A DNA stretch of 64,000 nucleotides from Pseudomonas sp. P818 (GTDB lineage: Bacteria; Pseudomonadota; Gammaproteobacteria; Pseudomonadales; Pseudomonadaceae). The notes beneath the pieces are model-generated. The model was not told where the DNA came from. It worked only from the letters and a program-made list of their open reading frames with translations, and ran no database searches. Position 1 is the stretch's first letter. Each line of letters begins with the position of its first letter. A program made the position numbers and the translations under genes. This document shows positions 8,785-26,153 of this stretch, piece after piece. The stretch covers positions 1 to 64,000 of the forward strand of contig NZ_ATKM01000005.1 in NCBI RefSeq assembly GCF_000418555.1. Direction: 5' to 3'.

Positions 8785-9663
8785 ATGACCCAGGGCGAAG
8801 GTATGCAGTCAGCGGGCGTTTGGGCATTGCGCCCGGTGACCGACATGTCGCAAGCCGATTTCCAAGACTGGCAGACGCTGCTCGAGGCGCGTACCGGTGT
8901 GGTGATCAGCGAGCAGCGGCGCGCCTTCCTGCAGACCAATCTGAGTGCGCGCATGCGCGAACTGGGTGTCGAGGATTACGCCAGCTACTACCGCCAGGTA
9001 ACCGATGGCCCGCGTGGCGCGGTGGAATGGTCGACCCTGCTGGATCGGCTGACCGTGCAGGAAACCCGTTTCTTCCGTCATCCGCCTTCCTTCGAGGTGC
9101 TTGCGCAGTACCTGCAGGAGCGTCTGGCGGCTGGTTTGAGCAAGCCCTGGGAGCTGTGGAGCGTGGGTTGCTCCAGTGGTGAGGAGCCCTACTCGCTGGC
9201 GATCATGGCCGCCGAGGCCCTGCAGGGCAGCGAATTGCCCGAGCACTTCGCCGTGACCGGTACGGATATCAGTCAGGGCGCACTGAGCAAGGGCCGCGAG
9301 GCGTGCTACTCGGCGCGGCGCCTGGAGCAGGTGAGTGACGAACTGCGCGAGCGCTACTTCATCGCGCAGGCCGATGGACGTTTCAAGGTGATACCGAGCC
9401 TGGCTGCGCGCGTGTGCTGCGCCCGGCTCAATGTGCTGGAACTGGCCAAGGCGCCGATGTCCGGCATGGATGTGATTTTCTGTCAGAACTTGCTGATCTA
9501 TTTCCGCCGCTGGCGTCGCCGCGACATCCTCAACCGCCTGGCCGAGAGCCTGGCGCCGGGTGGCCTGCTGGTCGTGGGCGTGGGCGAAGTAGCCGGTTGG
9601 CAGCACCCGCAACTGGTGCCGGTGGCCGACGAGCGAGTTCTGGCGTTTACCCGCAAGGGATAA
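8785..9663 (+). CDS. pilK: PilK, CheR-type receptor methyltransferase
   Basis: 292 aa. N-terminal CheR_N helices followed by the SAM-binding methyltransferase domain: VQETRFFRHPPSF, the SAM motif LWSVGCSSGEEPYSLA (about residues 128-143), TGTDIS and DVIFCQNLLIYF. It should methylate glutamates of PilJ using SAM. Two in-frame ATGs (8785 and 8803) are possible starts; the second follows GGGCGAAGG closely. Confidence 0.94.
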   Translation: MTQGEGMQSAGVWALRPVTDMSQADFQDWQTLLEARTGVVISEQRRAFLQTNLSARMRELGVEDYASYYRQVTDGPRGAVEWSTLLDRLTVQETRFFRHPPSFEVLAQYLQERLAAGLSKPWELWSVGCSSGEEPYSLAIMAAEALQGSELPEHFAVTGTDISQGALSKGREACYSARRLEQVSDELRERYFIAQADGRFKVIPSLAARVCCARLNVLELAKAPMSGMDVIFCQNLLIYFRRWRRRDILNRLAESLAPGGLLVVGVGEVAGWQHPQLVPVADERVLAFTRKG

Positions 9664-9673
9664 GGCCAAGTTT

Positions 9674-17010
<7,337 letters not shown>

Positions 17011-17014
<4 letters not shown>

Positions 17015-18030
17015 CAGACAAATCCTCCGCGCGTATCGCTGTAATCGCCGACACCTCGCTGCAGCGCCATGTGCTGCAGCAGGCATTGGCCGGTGGCGGC
17101 TATCAGGTGGTGCTCAACAGCGATCCGGCGCGACTCGACGAGGAAGCGCTGGCGGCCTGCGACACCGACCTGTGGTTGGTGGACCTGGCGCAGTCGGAAG
17201 ATTCGCCGTTGGTCGACAGCCTGCTGGAGCGCGCCAGCGCCCCGGTGCTGTTCGGCGAGGGCCATGCACCCGAACGTCACTCGGAAAACTACCCGCGTTG
17301 GGAGCGCAGTCTGTTCGGCAAACTCAAGCGCCTGGTCGGCGACCCGACCCAGGCGGTCGGGCCGAGCCTGCAGGCATTGCTCGACGAGGCGCAGCGTCCA
17401 GCGCGTCTGGAGCTGCCGCAAGCACTGGCCAATACCCCGCTGAAAGCGGGCGAACCGGCACGCCAGGTCTGGCTGCTGGCGGCCTCGCTGGGCGGCCCGG
17501 CGGCGGTCAAGGCCTTCCTCGATGCGCTGCCGGGTGGTCTGCCCATCGGCTTCATCTATGCGCAACACATCGATGCCAGTTTCGAGGCGGCACTGCCGCA
17601 GGCGGTCGGTCGCCACAGCCAGTGGCATGTCAATACGGCGCGCCATGGCGACCCGGTGCGTTGCGGTGAGGTGGTGGTGGTGCCGATCAGCAATGAACTG
17701 GGTTTTGCCGAGGACGGCGCGATGCAGATCGCCGAGCGCGCCTGGCCGGAGCCCTACAGCCCTTCCATCGATCAGATGATGCTCAACCTGGCGCAGCAGT
17801 TCGGTGCCCAGTGTGGCGTCATCGTGTTCAGCGGCATGGGTAGCGACGGCAGTGCCGCCGCCGCTTACGTCAAACGCCAGGGCGGGGTGATCTGGACCCA
17901 GCGCGCCGAAAGCTGCGCCAGCCCGAGCATGCCGGACAGCCTGCGCGAGGGCGGCTACAGCAGCTTCAGCGCCGACCCGCGCGAGCTGGCCGTGGCCCTG
18001 GTCAATCACCTCGCCGAACATTGCAGTTGA
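17011..18030 (+). CDS. chpB: ChpB, CheB-type methylesterase
   Basis: 339 aa. ATG overlaps the chpA stop (ATGA). The N-terminal ~120 residues resemble a degenerate receiver (VIADTS in place of the acidic pair, LWLVDLAQ). The C-terminal CheB catalytic domain has the Ser in LLAASLGGP, His in YAQHID and Asp in FSGMGSDG. It should demethylate PilJ, opposing PilK. The receiver has only part of the acidic pocket, so phospho-control is doubtful. Confidence 0.94.
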
Positions 18031-18040
18031 GGACGTTTCA

Positions 18041-18511
18041 ATGAGCCAAGCCGTCGCCACCCAGAACAGCGCTGCCGGTCTCACCGGCCTGCTGGTACCC
18101 CTGGCCGACCGCACCTTGCTGCTGCCCAACGTGGCGGTGGCCGAGCTGATTCCCTATCGCGCCCCGCAGGTCAGCGAAGGCATGCCCGAGTGGTTTCTCG
18201 GCCAGATCGCCTGGCGTGATCTGCGCTTGCCGCTGCTGTCCTTCGAGGCTGCCAGCGGTGGTCAGGCGCAGGTCGCCAGCGGCGCACGCGTGGCGGTGAT
18301 CAACGCCCTCGGTGGCCGGCCCAAGGTCAAGTTCATCGCCCTGCTGGTGCAGGGCATTCCACGCTCGCTGAAGGTTGGCAGCGATCTGCCGGCGGCCGAT
18401 GTCGAACTGGCGCCGCTGGAGCTGGGCGCAGCGCGTGTTGGTGAAGACGTGGTGCGTATTCCGGATCTGGCGGCGCTGGAGCAACTGCTCGCCGATGCCG
18501 GCCTGATCTGA
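18041..18511 (+). CDS. chpC: ChpC, CheW-like adaptor
   Basis: 156 aa, 10 bp after chpB with GAGGACG as ribosome-binding site. A CheW-type domain (LLVPLADRTLLLPNVAVAEL; WFLGQIAWRDLRLPLLSFE). In P. aeruginosa ChpC is an accessory adaptor linking ChpA to receptors other than PilJ. It is the last gene of the operon here; a terminator follows 30 bp later, so chpD and chpE are not present at this position. Confidence 0.93.
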   Translation: MSQAVATQNSAAGLTGLLVPLADRTLLLPNVAVAELIPYRAPQVSEGMPEWFLGQIAWRDLRLPLLSFEAASGGQAQVASGARVAVINALGGRPKVKFIALLVQGIPRSLKVGSDLPAADVELAPLELGAARVGEDVVRIPDLAALEQLLADAGLI

Positions 18512-18541
18512 CGTATTCCTGCGCTCAGGCGAGCGCCCATG

Positions 18542-18571
18542 AAAAAGCCCCGGCATTGCCGGGGCTTTTTC
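18542..18571. terminator. Bidirectional intrinsic terminator after chpC
   Basis: AAAAAGCCCCGGC, loop ATT, then GCCGGGGCTTTTT. GC-rich perfect stem with A/T tracts on both sides, placed between the convergent chpC and symporter genes, so it can serve both strands. Confidence 0.93.
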
Positions 18572-18589
18572 GTTACTGCGGTGAGCTGA

Positions 18590-20071
18590 TCAGCGCTGCG
18601 GTTGCTGCGCTTCGGCTTTCTCGGCAGACAGGTTGTCTTCGGAGGTATGGCCGCTCCAGTAGTCGGCATTGGTGATGCCGAGCTTCTCCGGGTGGAAGAC
18701 CGGGTCCTTGCCTTCGTCCTGCTGCTGCTCGTAGTCCTTCAGGCACTTGTAGGCGACCTTGTGCATGAGCAGGATGGCGATGATGTTCAGCCAGGCCATC
18801 AGGCCCACGCCAAGGTCACCCAGGTCCCAGGCGAAGGTGGCAGTGTGCACGGTGCCGTAGACGGTAGCCGCGATGATGCCGAACTTCAGCAGCAGGGTGA
18901 GGATGGGGCGCTTCACCTTGCGGTTGATGTAGGCAATGTTGGTCTCGGCGATGTAGTAGTACGCCAGGATGGTGGTGAAGGCGAAGAAGAACAGGGCGAT
19001 GGCGACGAAGGCATTGCCGAAGCCGGGCATCATGTTCTCCATCGCGGTCTGCACGTAGCCCGGACCTGCGGCGACGCCAGCGATACCGGTGAACATCGCG
19101 CTGCCATCGGGTGCCTGCACGTTGTACTGGCCGGTGATCAGCAGCATGAAGGCGGTGGCGGAGCAGACGAACAGGGTGTCGATGTAAACCGAGAAGCCCT
19201 GGACCAGGCCCTGCTTGGCCGGGTGGCTGACGGCAGCGGCGGACGACGCGTGCGGACCAGTACCCTGGCCGGCTTCGTTGGAGTACACGCCACGCTTGAC
19301 GCCCCACTGGATGGCCATGCCGACGATGGCGCCGAAGCCTGCCTCGAGGCCGAAGGCGCTCTTGACGATCAGCATCACCACTTCCGGCAGCTTGCCGATG
19401 TTCAGCAGGATGATGACCAGCGCTACCAGAATGTAGCCCAGCGCCATGAAGGGTACGACCACCTGGGTGAAGTGGGCGATACGCTTGACGCCACCGAAGA
19501 TGATCAGACCGATCAGCACAGCCAGCACGGCGGCGGTGACGTTCGGGTCGATGCCGAAGGCGGTGTTGACGCTGGAGGCGATGGAGTTGGCCTGTACGCC
19601 CGGCAGCAGCAGGCCGCAGGCGAACACGGTGACCACGGCGAACAGCCAGGCGTACCACTTCAGACCCAGGCCCTTCTCGATGTAGAAGGCCGGGCCGCCG
19701 CGGTATTCACCGTTGAGCTTTTCCTTGTACACCTGACCGAGGGTGGATTCGACGAATGCCGAGCTGGCGCCGAGGAAGGCCACCATCCACATCCAGAACA
19801 CGGCACCCGGACCACCGAAGGTGATCGCGGTGGCCACACCGGCGATGTTGCCGGTACCGACGCGACCGGCGAGGGTCATGGTCAGAGCCTGGAAGGAGGT
19901 GATGCCATGTTCATCGGTCTTGCCGGTGAACATCAGGCGAATCATTTCTTTGAAGTGGCGAACCTGGAGGAAGCGGCCGCGCAGGGAGAAGTAGAGACCA
20001 ACGCCGAGACATAGATAGATCAGCGCCGGGCTCCAGACCAGACCGTTTAGGGTCGAGACCAGTTCGTTCAT
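18590..20071 (-). CDS. Sodium:alanine (glycine) symporter, AGCS family
   Basis: 493 aa from ATG 20071 (MNELVSTLNG), preceded by a good AGGAG site; longer upstream frames lack family similarity. About eleven hydrophobic segments. AGCS signatures include GTGNIAGVATAI, GPGAVFWMWM and YSNEAGQGTGPHASSAA. Imports L- or D-alanine or glycine with Na+ across the inner membrane. It stands alone between the chp operon and rsmE; an alanine dehydrogenase gene lies much later in the window. Confidence 0.94.
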   Translation of the reverse strand: MNELVSTLNGLVWSPALIYLCLGVGLYFSLRGRFLQVRHFKEMIRLMFTGKTDEHGITSFQALTMTLAGRVGTGNIAGVATAITFGGPGAVFWMWMVAFLGASSAFVESTLGQVYKEKLNGEYRGGPAFYIEKGLGLKWYAWLFAVVTVFACGLLLPGVQANSIASSVNTAFGIDPNVTAAVLAVLIGLIIFGGVKRIAHFTQVVVPFMALGYILVALVIILLNIGKLPEVVMLIVKSAFGLEAGFGAIVGMAIQWGVKRGVYSNEAGQGTGPHASSAAAVSHPAKQGLVQGFSVYIDTLFVCSATAFMLLITGQYNVQAPDGSAMFTGIAGVAAGPGYVQTAMENMMPGFGNAFVAIALFFFAFTTILAYYYIAETNIAYINRKVKRPILTLLLKFGIIAATVYGTVHTATFAWDLGDLGVGLMAWLNIIAILLMHKVAYKCLKDYEQQQDEGKDPVFHPEKLGITNADYWSGHTSEDNLSAEKAEAQQPQR

Positions 20072-20282
20072 GCAATGCTCCTGGGCATGCGGCCGCCTTT
20101 TGGGCGGTGCCGAGGCCCGTTGTTTGTTATTGGAAGAGAACGACGCTGCGGGGCGCCGGCCTCGGCCGCGCGCAGGTTGCTGGTGAGCGGGTCGCGCGTG
20201 CGGCGCGCAGAGCATGACAAAGACTGCCGGTCTTGCAATCTCTTGAGGTCACAATTTGTTACGTCAAGGCGACATTTTGCGC

Positions 20283-21002
20283 TTACAGGTCGCCCCAGAG
20301 CTGCTGAGCGACACTCAGGGCCACCACGGGGGCCGTTTCCGTACGCAAAACACGCGGTCCGAGGCGGGCGGCGTGGAAGCCGGCGCCCTTGGCCTGGTCG
20401 ACTTCGGCATCGCTCAAACCGCCTTCCGGGCCGATCAGAAAAGCCAGGGAGCGTGGCGGGGTAAGGCCGACCCAGGGCTCGGCGACCGGGTGCAGCACCA
20501 GCTTCAGGTCGGCTTCGATCTGTTGCAGCCAGGCGTCCAGCTCCAGCGGCGCATGGATCACCGGCAGCACCGAACGGCCGCACTGCTCGCAGGCGCTGAT
20601 CGCCACCTGGCGCCAGTGGGCCATGCGCTTGTCGGCGCGTTCGTCCTTCAGCCGCACCTCGCAGCGCGCCGAGATGATCGGGGTGATTTCGCCGGCACCG
20701 AGCTCGGTGGCTTTCTGAATCGCCCAGTCCATGCGCTCGCCGCGCGACAGGCCCTGCCCCAGATGGATGCGCAGCGGTGATTCGCTCAGCCCGGCGAAGG
20801 ATTCGCGCAGCTCGACGCGCACGCTCTTCTTGCCCACCTCGATCAGCTCGCCGAGGTATTCCTGGCCGCTGCCGTCGAACAGCTGTACGGCATCGCCCAC
20901 CGCATGGCGAAGCACACGGCCGATGTAATGGGCCTGTGCCTCGGGCAAGTCGTGTTGGCCGAGGGACAGCGGGGCATCGATGAAGAAGCGGGATAGGCGC
21001 AT
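20283..21002 (-). CDS. rsmE: RsmE, 16S rRNA m3U1498 methyltransferase
   Basis: 239 aa. N-terminal PUA-like domain and a SPOUT methyltransferase domain with the knot signatures FLIGPEGGLSDAE and LGPRVLRTETAP, plus QKATELGAGEI. Methylates N3 of U1498 in helix 44 of 16S rRNA with SAM. Downstream of bioA on the same strand, the same order as in P. aeruginosa. Confidence 0.96.
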   Translation of the reverse strand: MRLSRFFIDAPLSLGQHDLPEAQAHYIGRVLRHAVGDAVQLFDGSGQEYLGELIEVGKKSVRVELRESFAGLSESPLRIHLGQGLSRGERMDWAIQKATELGAGEITPIISARCEVRLKDERADKRMAHWRQVAISACEQCGRSVLPVIHAPLELDAWLQQIEADLKLVLHPVAEPWVGLTPPRSLAFLIGPEGGLSDAEVDQAKGAGFHAARLGPRVLRTETAPVVALSVAQQLWGDL

Positions 21003-21008
21003 GGGAAA

Positions 21009-21077
21009 AGGCTTCAGGCGGCAGGCTACAGGTGGGCGGAGTGTATCGCCTGTGGCTTGTAGCCTGAAGCCTGTGGC
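21009..21077. repeat. Imperfect inverted repeat between bioA and rsmE
   Basis: GGCTTCAGG..GGCAGGCTACA on the left pairs with TGTAGCCTGAAGCC on the right (about 21050-21070) with a 7-nt insertion in the left arm. Resembles dispersed GCTTCAGGCT-type intergenic hairpins of Pseudomonas. Confidence 0.6.
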
Positions 21078-21082
21078 CGCTT

Positions 21083-22489
21083 TTAGCCCGGATCGCGATG
21101 GTCCGGGTAGTGGCTGTTATCTACCGCCACGCTGACCGACTCTCGGGTGGCGATATCGATGCCTTCGCTGGCCACCTCGGCGAGGAAATCGATCTCCTCT
21201 GGCGTGATCACGTAAGGCGGCAGGAAGTACACCACGCTGCCCAGCGGTCGCAGCAGCGCACCGCGTTCCAGTGCGTGCTGGTACACACGCAGGCCGCGCC
21301 GCTCCTGCCAGGGGTAGGCGGCTTTGCTGGCCTTGTCCTGCACCATCTCGATCGCCAGGGCCATGCCGGTCTGGCGCACTTCCGCCACGTGCGGGTGATC
21401 GGCCAGGTGCGCGGTGGCGCTGGCCATACGTGCCGCCAGGGCCTTGTTGCGTTCGATCACATCGTCATCGCGGAAGATGTCCAGCGTCGCCAGGGCGGCG
21501 GCGCAGGCCAGCGGATTGCCGGTGTAGGTGTGCGAGTGGAGGAAGGCGCGCAGGGTGGCGTAGTCATCGTAGAAGGCGCCATAAGCGTCATCGGTGGTCA
21601 GCCCCGCCGCCATCGGCAGGTAGCCACCGGTCAGTGCCTTGGACAGCACGAGGAAGTCCGGGGTGATACCGGCCTGCTCGCAGGCGAACATCGTGCCGGT
21701 GCGGCCGAAGCCAACGGCGATCTCGTCGTGGATCAGGTGCACGCCGTAGCGGTCGCAGGCCTCGCGCAGCAGCTTGAGGTAGATCGGGTGGTACATGCGC
21801 ATGCCGCCGGCGCCCTGGATCAGCGGCTCGACGATCACCGCGGCGACCTCATGGTGGTGCTCGGCCAGCGTCTGCTCCATATGGGCGAACATGGCGCGCG
21901 AATGCTCCTCCCAGCTCACGCCCTCCGGACGCAGGTAGCAGTCCGGGCTGGGCACCTTGATGGTGTCGAGCAGCAGCGCCTTGTAGGTATCGGTGAACAG
22001 CGACACGTCGCCCACCGACATCGCCGCCACGGTTTCGCCGTGATAACTGTTGGTGAGGGTGACGAAGCGCTTCTTGCCGGTCTGGCCGTTGTTGAGCCAG
22101 TAGTGGAAACTCATCTTCAGCGCCACCTCGATGCCCGAGGAGCCGTTGTCGGCGTAGAACACCTTGTTCAGCCCGGGCGGAGTGATCTGCACCAGGCGCT
22201 CGGACAGTTCGATCACCGGCTGATGGGTGAAGCCGGCGAGCATGACGTGCTCGAGGCTTTCCAGCTGTTCGCGGATGCGCGCGTTGATGCGTGGGTTGGC
22301 GTGGCCGAAGACATTCACCCACCAGGAGCTGACCGCGTCCAGGTAGCGCTTGCCGTCGAAGTCTTCCAGCCACACGCCGGAGGCCTTGCGGATCGCCACC
22401 AGGGGCAGGCGCTCGTGATCCTTCATCTGGGTGCAGGGGTGCCACAACACGTCGAGATCGCGTTGCATCCAGTGATCGTTCAGGCTCAT
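21083..22489 (-). CDS. bioA: Adenosylmethionine-8-amino-7-oxononanoate aminotransferase (biotin synthesis)
   Basis: 468 aa PLP enzyme, class III aminotransferase. Converts KAPA to DAPA using SAM as amino donor. Seen: WHPCTQMKDH at the N-terminus, DAVSSWWVN, DNGSSGIEVALKM, the Asp-containing LIHDEIAVGFGRTGT and the PLP-lysine region LVLSKALTGGYLPMA. The other bio genes are not here, as in P. aeruginosa where bioA is separate from bioBFHCD. Confidence 0.96.
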   Translation of the reverse strand: MSLNDHWMQRDLDVLWHPCTQMKDHERLPLVAIRKASGVWLEDFDGKRYLDAVSSWWVNVFGHANPRINARIREQLESLEHVMLAGFTHQPVIELSERLVQITPPGLNKVFYADNGSSGIEVALKMSFHYWLNNGQTGKKRFVTLTNSYHGETVAAMSVGDVSLFTDTYKALLLDTIKVPSPDCYLRPEGVSWEEHSRAMFAHMEQTLAEHHHEVAAVIVEPLIQGAGGMRMYHPIYLKLLREACDRYGVHLIHDEIAVGFGRTGTMFACEQAGITPDFLVLSKALTGGYLPMAAGLTTDDAYGAFYDDYATLRAFLHSHTYTGNPLACAAALATLDIFRDDDVIERNKALAARMASATAHLADHPHVAEVRQTGMALAIEMVQDKASKAAYPWQERRGLRVYQHALERGALLRPLGSVVYFLPPYVITPEEIDFLAEVASEGIDIATRESVSVAVDNSHYPDHRDPG

Positions 22490-22749
22490 GAGCTATCTCC
22501 CAGTATTCGGCGGCACAGCCTACCAGAAGCCGCAGCACAGGCGTGGCAGCTGCCGTCGGTCAGGCCTTATGCGCCGCCGACGCCGCTGGCGACGAACTTT
22601 GCGCAGGGCCTTGGCACTAAGCGGGTCTGCACCGGCGAATGGTCGAAACGAGATATCGCATTTCTCGATGTTTCATAGCGAAAAATTCCGCTTTAAATCG
22701 ATATATTTGCCGTTAGTCTTGCTCGGAATCTGGATTAGGAAAGCTCCCC
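22490..22749. other. Divergent promoter region bioA / cytochrome b561
   Basis: 260 bp with an AT-rich core at about 22650-22740 containing several ATCGAT/ATATCG-type short palindromes (for example AAATCGATATATTT near 22696). Both flanking genes are read outward. No specific operator or consensus promoter can be assigned by eye. Confidence 0.45.
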
Positions 22750-23295
22750 ATGCAATGGCGCAATACCTCTGCTCGTTATGGTCTGGTCAGCGTGCTGCTG
22801 CACTGGCTGGTCGCACTGGCCGTATTCGGCCTGTTCGGCCTTGGCTTCTGGATGGTGGGGCTCAGCTATTACGATCCGTGGCGGCAGAGCGCACCGGACC
22901 TGCACAAGAGCATTGGCATCCTGCTGTTTGCCGTGATGCTGCTGCGGGTGCTGTGGCGTTTGCTCAATCCGGCGCCGGCTGTGCTGGCCAGCCACGGCCA
23001 GTTCACTCGCCTGGCTTCCAAACTGGGGCATGGCCTGCTCTATCTCGGCCTGTTCGGCGTGATGATCTCCGGTTACCTGATCTCTACCGCCGATGGCCGT
23101 GGCATCGACGTATTCGGGCTGTTCAGTGTGCCGGCAACCCTGACCGGTATCCCGCAGCAGGAAGACATCGCCGGCGCCATCCACGAATACCTGGCCTGGG
23201 GACTGGTGATCTTCGCCGTCCTGCATGGCCTGGCCGCACTCAAACACCATTTCATCGACCGCGATAGCACCCTGCTGCGGATGTTCGGGCGCTGA
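22750..23295 (+). CDS. Cytochrome b561 family membrane protein
   Basis: 181 aa, four predicted membrane helices. His residues placed in helices as expected for two b-type hemes: LLHWLVAL in helix 1, LHKSIGILL in helix 2, KLGHGLLYLG in helix 3, and VLHGLAALKHHFIDRD in helix 4. Likely passes electrons between the quinone pool and periplasmic partners. It is 59 bp upstream of yceI, a common pairing in Pseudomonas, suggesting co-transcription. Confidence 0.93.
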   Translation: MQWRNTSARYGLVSVLLHWLVALAVFGLFGLGFWMVGLSYYDPWRQSAPDLHKSIGILLFAVMLLRVLWRLLNPAPAVLASHGQFTRLASKLGHGLLYLGLFGVMISGYLISTADGRGIDVFGLFSVPATLTGIPQQEDIAGAIHEYLAWGLVIFAVLHGLAALKHHFIDRDSTLLRMFGR

Positions 23296-23354
23296 CGCAT
23301 TTCATAACCGGGCCAAGGCCCATCTAGATCGACAACCTCGCAAGGAGAACACCC

Positions 23355-23930
23355 ATGTTGAAGAACGCCCTCGCTGCACTGGTTCTGGGTTCCGCGCTGA
23401 TCGGCGGCCAGGCCATGGCGGCCGACTACGCCATCGACAAGCAAGGCCAGCATGCCTTCGTCAACTTCAAGATCAGCCACCTGGGTTACAGCTGGCTGTA
23501 CGGCACCTTCAAGGACTTCGACGGCACGTTCAGCTTCGATGCCGCCAACCCCGAGGCGAGCAAGGTCAACGTGACCCTGAAGACCGCCAGCGTCGACACC
23601 AACCACGCCGAGCGTGACAAGCACATCCGCAGTGCCGACTTCCTCAACGTCAGCAAGCACGACACCGCGACCTTCGAGTCCACTTCGGTCAAGTCCACTG
23701 GCGAAGGCACCGCTGACGTCACCGGTAACCTGACTCTCAATGGCGTGACCAAGCCGGTGGTGATCGCGGCCAAGTTCATCGGCGAAGGCAAGGACCCATG
23801 GGGCGGCTACCGTGCCGGCTTCGAGGGCACCACCACCCTGAAGCTGAAGGACTTCGACATCACCAAGGACCTCGGCCCGGCTTCGGAAACCGTCGAGCTG
23901 ATCATCTCGGTCGAAGGTATTCGTCAGTAA
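23355..23930 (+). CDS. yceI: YceI family periplasmic lipid-binding-like protein
   Basis: 191 aa. Signal peptide of about 23 residues with cleavage after AMA ([18 protein letters not shown]). YceI lipocalin-like barrel motifs: [39 protein letters not shown] and [12 protein letters not shown]. Family members bind polyisoprenoids; the P. aeruginosa homologue at this locus has been described as a secreted protein (PasP), though its activity is not firmly known. AAGGAG ribosome-binding site. Confidence 0.94.
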   Translation: MLKNALAALVLGSALIGGQAMAADYAIDKQGQHAFVNFKISHLGYSWLYGTFKDFDGTFSFDAANPEASKVNVTLKTASVDTNHAERDKHIRSADFLNVSKHDTATFESTSVKSTGEGTADVTGNLTLNGVTKPVVIAAKFIGEGKDPWGGYRAGFEGTTTLKLKDFDITKDLGPASETVELIISVEGIRQ

Positions 23931-23961
23931 AGAAAACGGCCGCTAGCGGCCCAGCTGATGA

Positions 23962-24007
23962 CCCTCTCCCATTTATGGAAGCGGGGTGCCCGAAGGGCGG
24001 GAGAGGG
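23962..24007. repeat. CCCTCTCCC / GGGAGAGGG inverted repeat
   Basis: 9-bp arms at 23962-23970 and 23999-24007 with a 28-nt spacer, just after yceI. Similar dispersed elements surround Pseudomonas genes. A second CCTCTCCCCC tract follows at about 24022. Confidence 0.6.
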
Positions 24008-24037
24008 CTGGTTCTCCACTGGCCTCTCCCCCTAAAC

Positions 24038-24066
24038 AAAAACGCCGCCCATCGGGCGGCGTTTTC
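24038..24066. terminator. Bidirectional terminator between yceI and rhlE
   Basis: AAAACGCCGCCC, AT, CGGGCGGCGTTTT with A/T tracts on both sides; lies 15 bp from the rhlE stop and about 110 bp after yceI, serving the two convergent transcripts. Confidence 0.92.
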
Positions 24067-24080
24067 GTTTGCGCATCAGC

Positions 24081-25964
24081 TTACTCGTCGCGATTGCGCG
24101 TCAGCAGTGCCGGCTTCTCGCCACGCGGACGGGTACTGTTGCTCAGCTCGTCGAGTTGCTCGGCGGTGGGGAAGCGATCCAGGCGCGAGCCCTTGTGCAT
24201 GATGATCGGCTGTTTCTCGCGCGGGTTGCGTACGGGCGCATCGGAACGCGGCAGCTCGTCACGGTCGAGCGAGGTGATGCGTCCATCATGGGCGGGACGA
24301 GCGCGGCCACGGTTGCCACCGTTGCGCCCCTGACCACCTTGGCCGGCGCCACCCTGGCGACGGTTCTTGCCTGCGCCATTGCCGCCGCCGTTGTTGTTGC
24401 GCGGCCCTTTGCCGTTCTGCCGCGGCTGACCCTGAGTCGCACCGTTGGCCTGAGCGCCGCCGGAGCGGCGGCCACGACCCTGCTGCTTGTTCTGGTTGGG
24501 GCTGACGTAGTCGACACGGTTACCGAAGTTGTCGATTTCATCGTCGAGAAATTCTTCCGGGTCACGATCCGGAGGCAACGGTGGAATCGCTGCGGCGGTC
24601 TGGCTCTGGCCATCGCTGCGCGGGCCCTGGCCACGGCGCTTCTGGCCCTGCGGCTTGGCCTTCTGTTCCTTGCCGCTGTCCTTGCCCTTGTCCTTGCGGC
24701 CGCTGCCGTGGCGCTCGCCCTTGGGCTTGTCGCCGCCTTCGGCCTTCTGCTTCTTCTGCCCGGCATTGCGTGGTTGACGCGGCTCGCGCACTTCCGGGCG
24801 CTCCGCTTCCACGGCGCTGGCATCGAAGCCCATCAGATCGCCGTCGGGGATCTTCTGCTTGGTCATGCGTTCGATGCTTTTCAGCAGCTTCTCTTCGTCC
24901 GGTGCGACCAGCGAGATGGCCTCGCCGCTACGCCCGGCGCGACCGGTACGGCCGATGCGGTGAACGTAGTCTTCCTCGACGTTGGGCAGCTCGAAGTTGA
25001 CCACGTGCGGCAGCTGGTCGATGTCCAGACCGCGAGCGGCGATATCGGTGGCGACCAGGATGCGCACCTTGTTCGCCTTGAAGTCGGCCAGGGCCTTGGT
25101 GCGTGCGTTCTGGCTCTTGTTGCCGTGGATCGCGGCAGCCGGCAGGCCGTGCTTGTCGAGGTACTCAGCCAGACGGTTGGCGCCGTGCTTGGTGCGGGTG
25201 AACACCAGCACCTGTTCCCAGGCACCCTGGGTGATCAGGTGGGCCAGCAGGGCGCGCTTGTGGCTGGCAGCCAGGCGGAACACGCGCTGCTCGATACGCT
25301 CGACCGTGGTGTTCGGCGGCGTGACCTCGATGCGCTCCGGATTGTGCAGCAGCTTGCCGGCCAGGTCGGTGATGTCCTTGGAGAAGGTCGCCGAGAACAG
25401 CAGGTTCTGGCGTTGCGCCGGCAGGCGGGCGAGGACCTTCTTCACGTCATGGATGAAGCCCATGTCGAGCATGCGGTCGGCTTCGTCCAGTACCAGGATT
25501 TCCACGTGGGACAGATCGACGCTGCCCTGGCCGGCCAGGTCGAGCAGGCGGCCCGGGCAGGCGACGAGTACGTCGACGCCCTTGGCCAGTGCCTGGACCT
25601 GCGGGTTCATGCCGACGCCGCCGAAGATGCAGGCGCTGACGAATTTCAGGTCACGCGCATAGATCTTGAAGCTGTCGTGCACCTGGGCGGCCAGTTCGCG
25701 GGTGGGGGTCAGCACCAGCACGCGCGGCTGTTTCGGGCCGTGGCGCTGTTCGCGGTCCGGGTGACCGGCGGGGAACAGACGCTCGAGAATCGGCAGGGCG
25801 AAGCCTGCGGTCTTACCCGTGCCCGTCTGGGCCGCCACCATGAGATCGCGACCTTGCAACACGGCGGGAATGGCCCGCTGTTGCACCGGAGTGGGCTGGG
25901 TGTAGCCGGCGGATTCGATCGCACGGACTAGAGCCTCGGAGAGACCGAGGGAAGCAAAGGACAT
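24081..25964 (-). CDS. rhlE: DEAD-box ATP-dependent RNA helicase, RhlE type with long basic tail
   Basis: 627 aa from ATG 25964 ([16 protein letters not shown]). All helicase motifs are present: Q motif [14 protein letters not shown], Walker [36 protein letters not shown], and [10 protein letters not shown]. After about residue 380 there is a low-complexity tail rich in Lys, Arg, Gly, Gln and Asn, typical of the RhlE2-type enzyme at this locus in P. aeruginosa, where the tail binds RNA. Role: RNA remodelling and turnover. Convergent with yceI. Confidence 0.95.
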   Translation of the reverse strand: MSFASLGLSEALVRAIESAGYTQPTPVQQRAIPAVLQGRDLMVAAQTGTGKTAGFALPILERLFPAGHPDREQRHGPKQPRVLVLTPTRELAAQVHDSFKIYARDLKFVSACIFGGVGMNPQVQALAKGVDVLVACPGRLLDLAGQGSVDLSHVEILVLDEADRMLDMGFIHDVKKVLARLPAQRQNLLFSATFSKDITDLAGKLLHNPERIEVTPPNTTVERIEQRVFRLAASHKRALLAHLITQGAWEQVLVFTRTKHGANRLAEYLDKHGLPAAAIHGNKSQNARTKALADFKANKVRILVATDIAARGLDIDQLPHVVNFELPNVEEDYVHRIGRTGRAGRSGEAISLVAPDEEKLLKSIERMTKQKIPDGDLMGFDASAVEAERPEVREPRQPRNAGQKKQKAEGGDKPKGERHGSGRKDKGKDSGKEQKAKPQGQKRRGQGPRSDGQSQTAAAIPPLPPDRDPEEFLDDEIDNFGNRVDYVSPNQNKQQGRGRRSGGAQANGATQGQPRQNGKGPRNNNGGGNGAGKNRRQGGAGQGGQGRNGGNRGRARPAHDGRITSLDRDELPRSDAPVRNPREKQPIIMHKGSRLDRFPTAEQLDELSNSTRPRGEKPALLTRNRDE

Positions 25965-26153
25965 GGGCAATCCTGTACGTAGTGAGGGCGTGGCCCTATG
26001 GGGTGATATTGCCTGGCTTGAATCATGCGTGGGGCGCGTGATCCCGTCCGGTACTGCTGGCTTCTGAGAGCTAGCATCCGGGCGCAAGCCTGGCGGGAAG
26101 GCCCGAGTATAACAGAGCTGATGGCCTGCGTAGCTACCAGCCTGTCGGTTGGT

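Noticed and set aside
24069..25931. 620-codon frame antisense to rhlE
   Set aside because: Alanine/leucine-rich shadow of the helicase gene without motifs.
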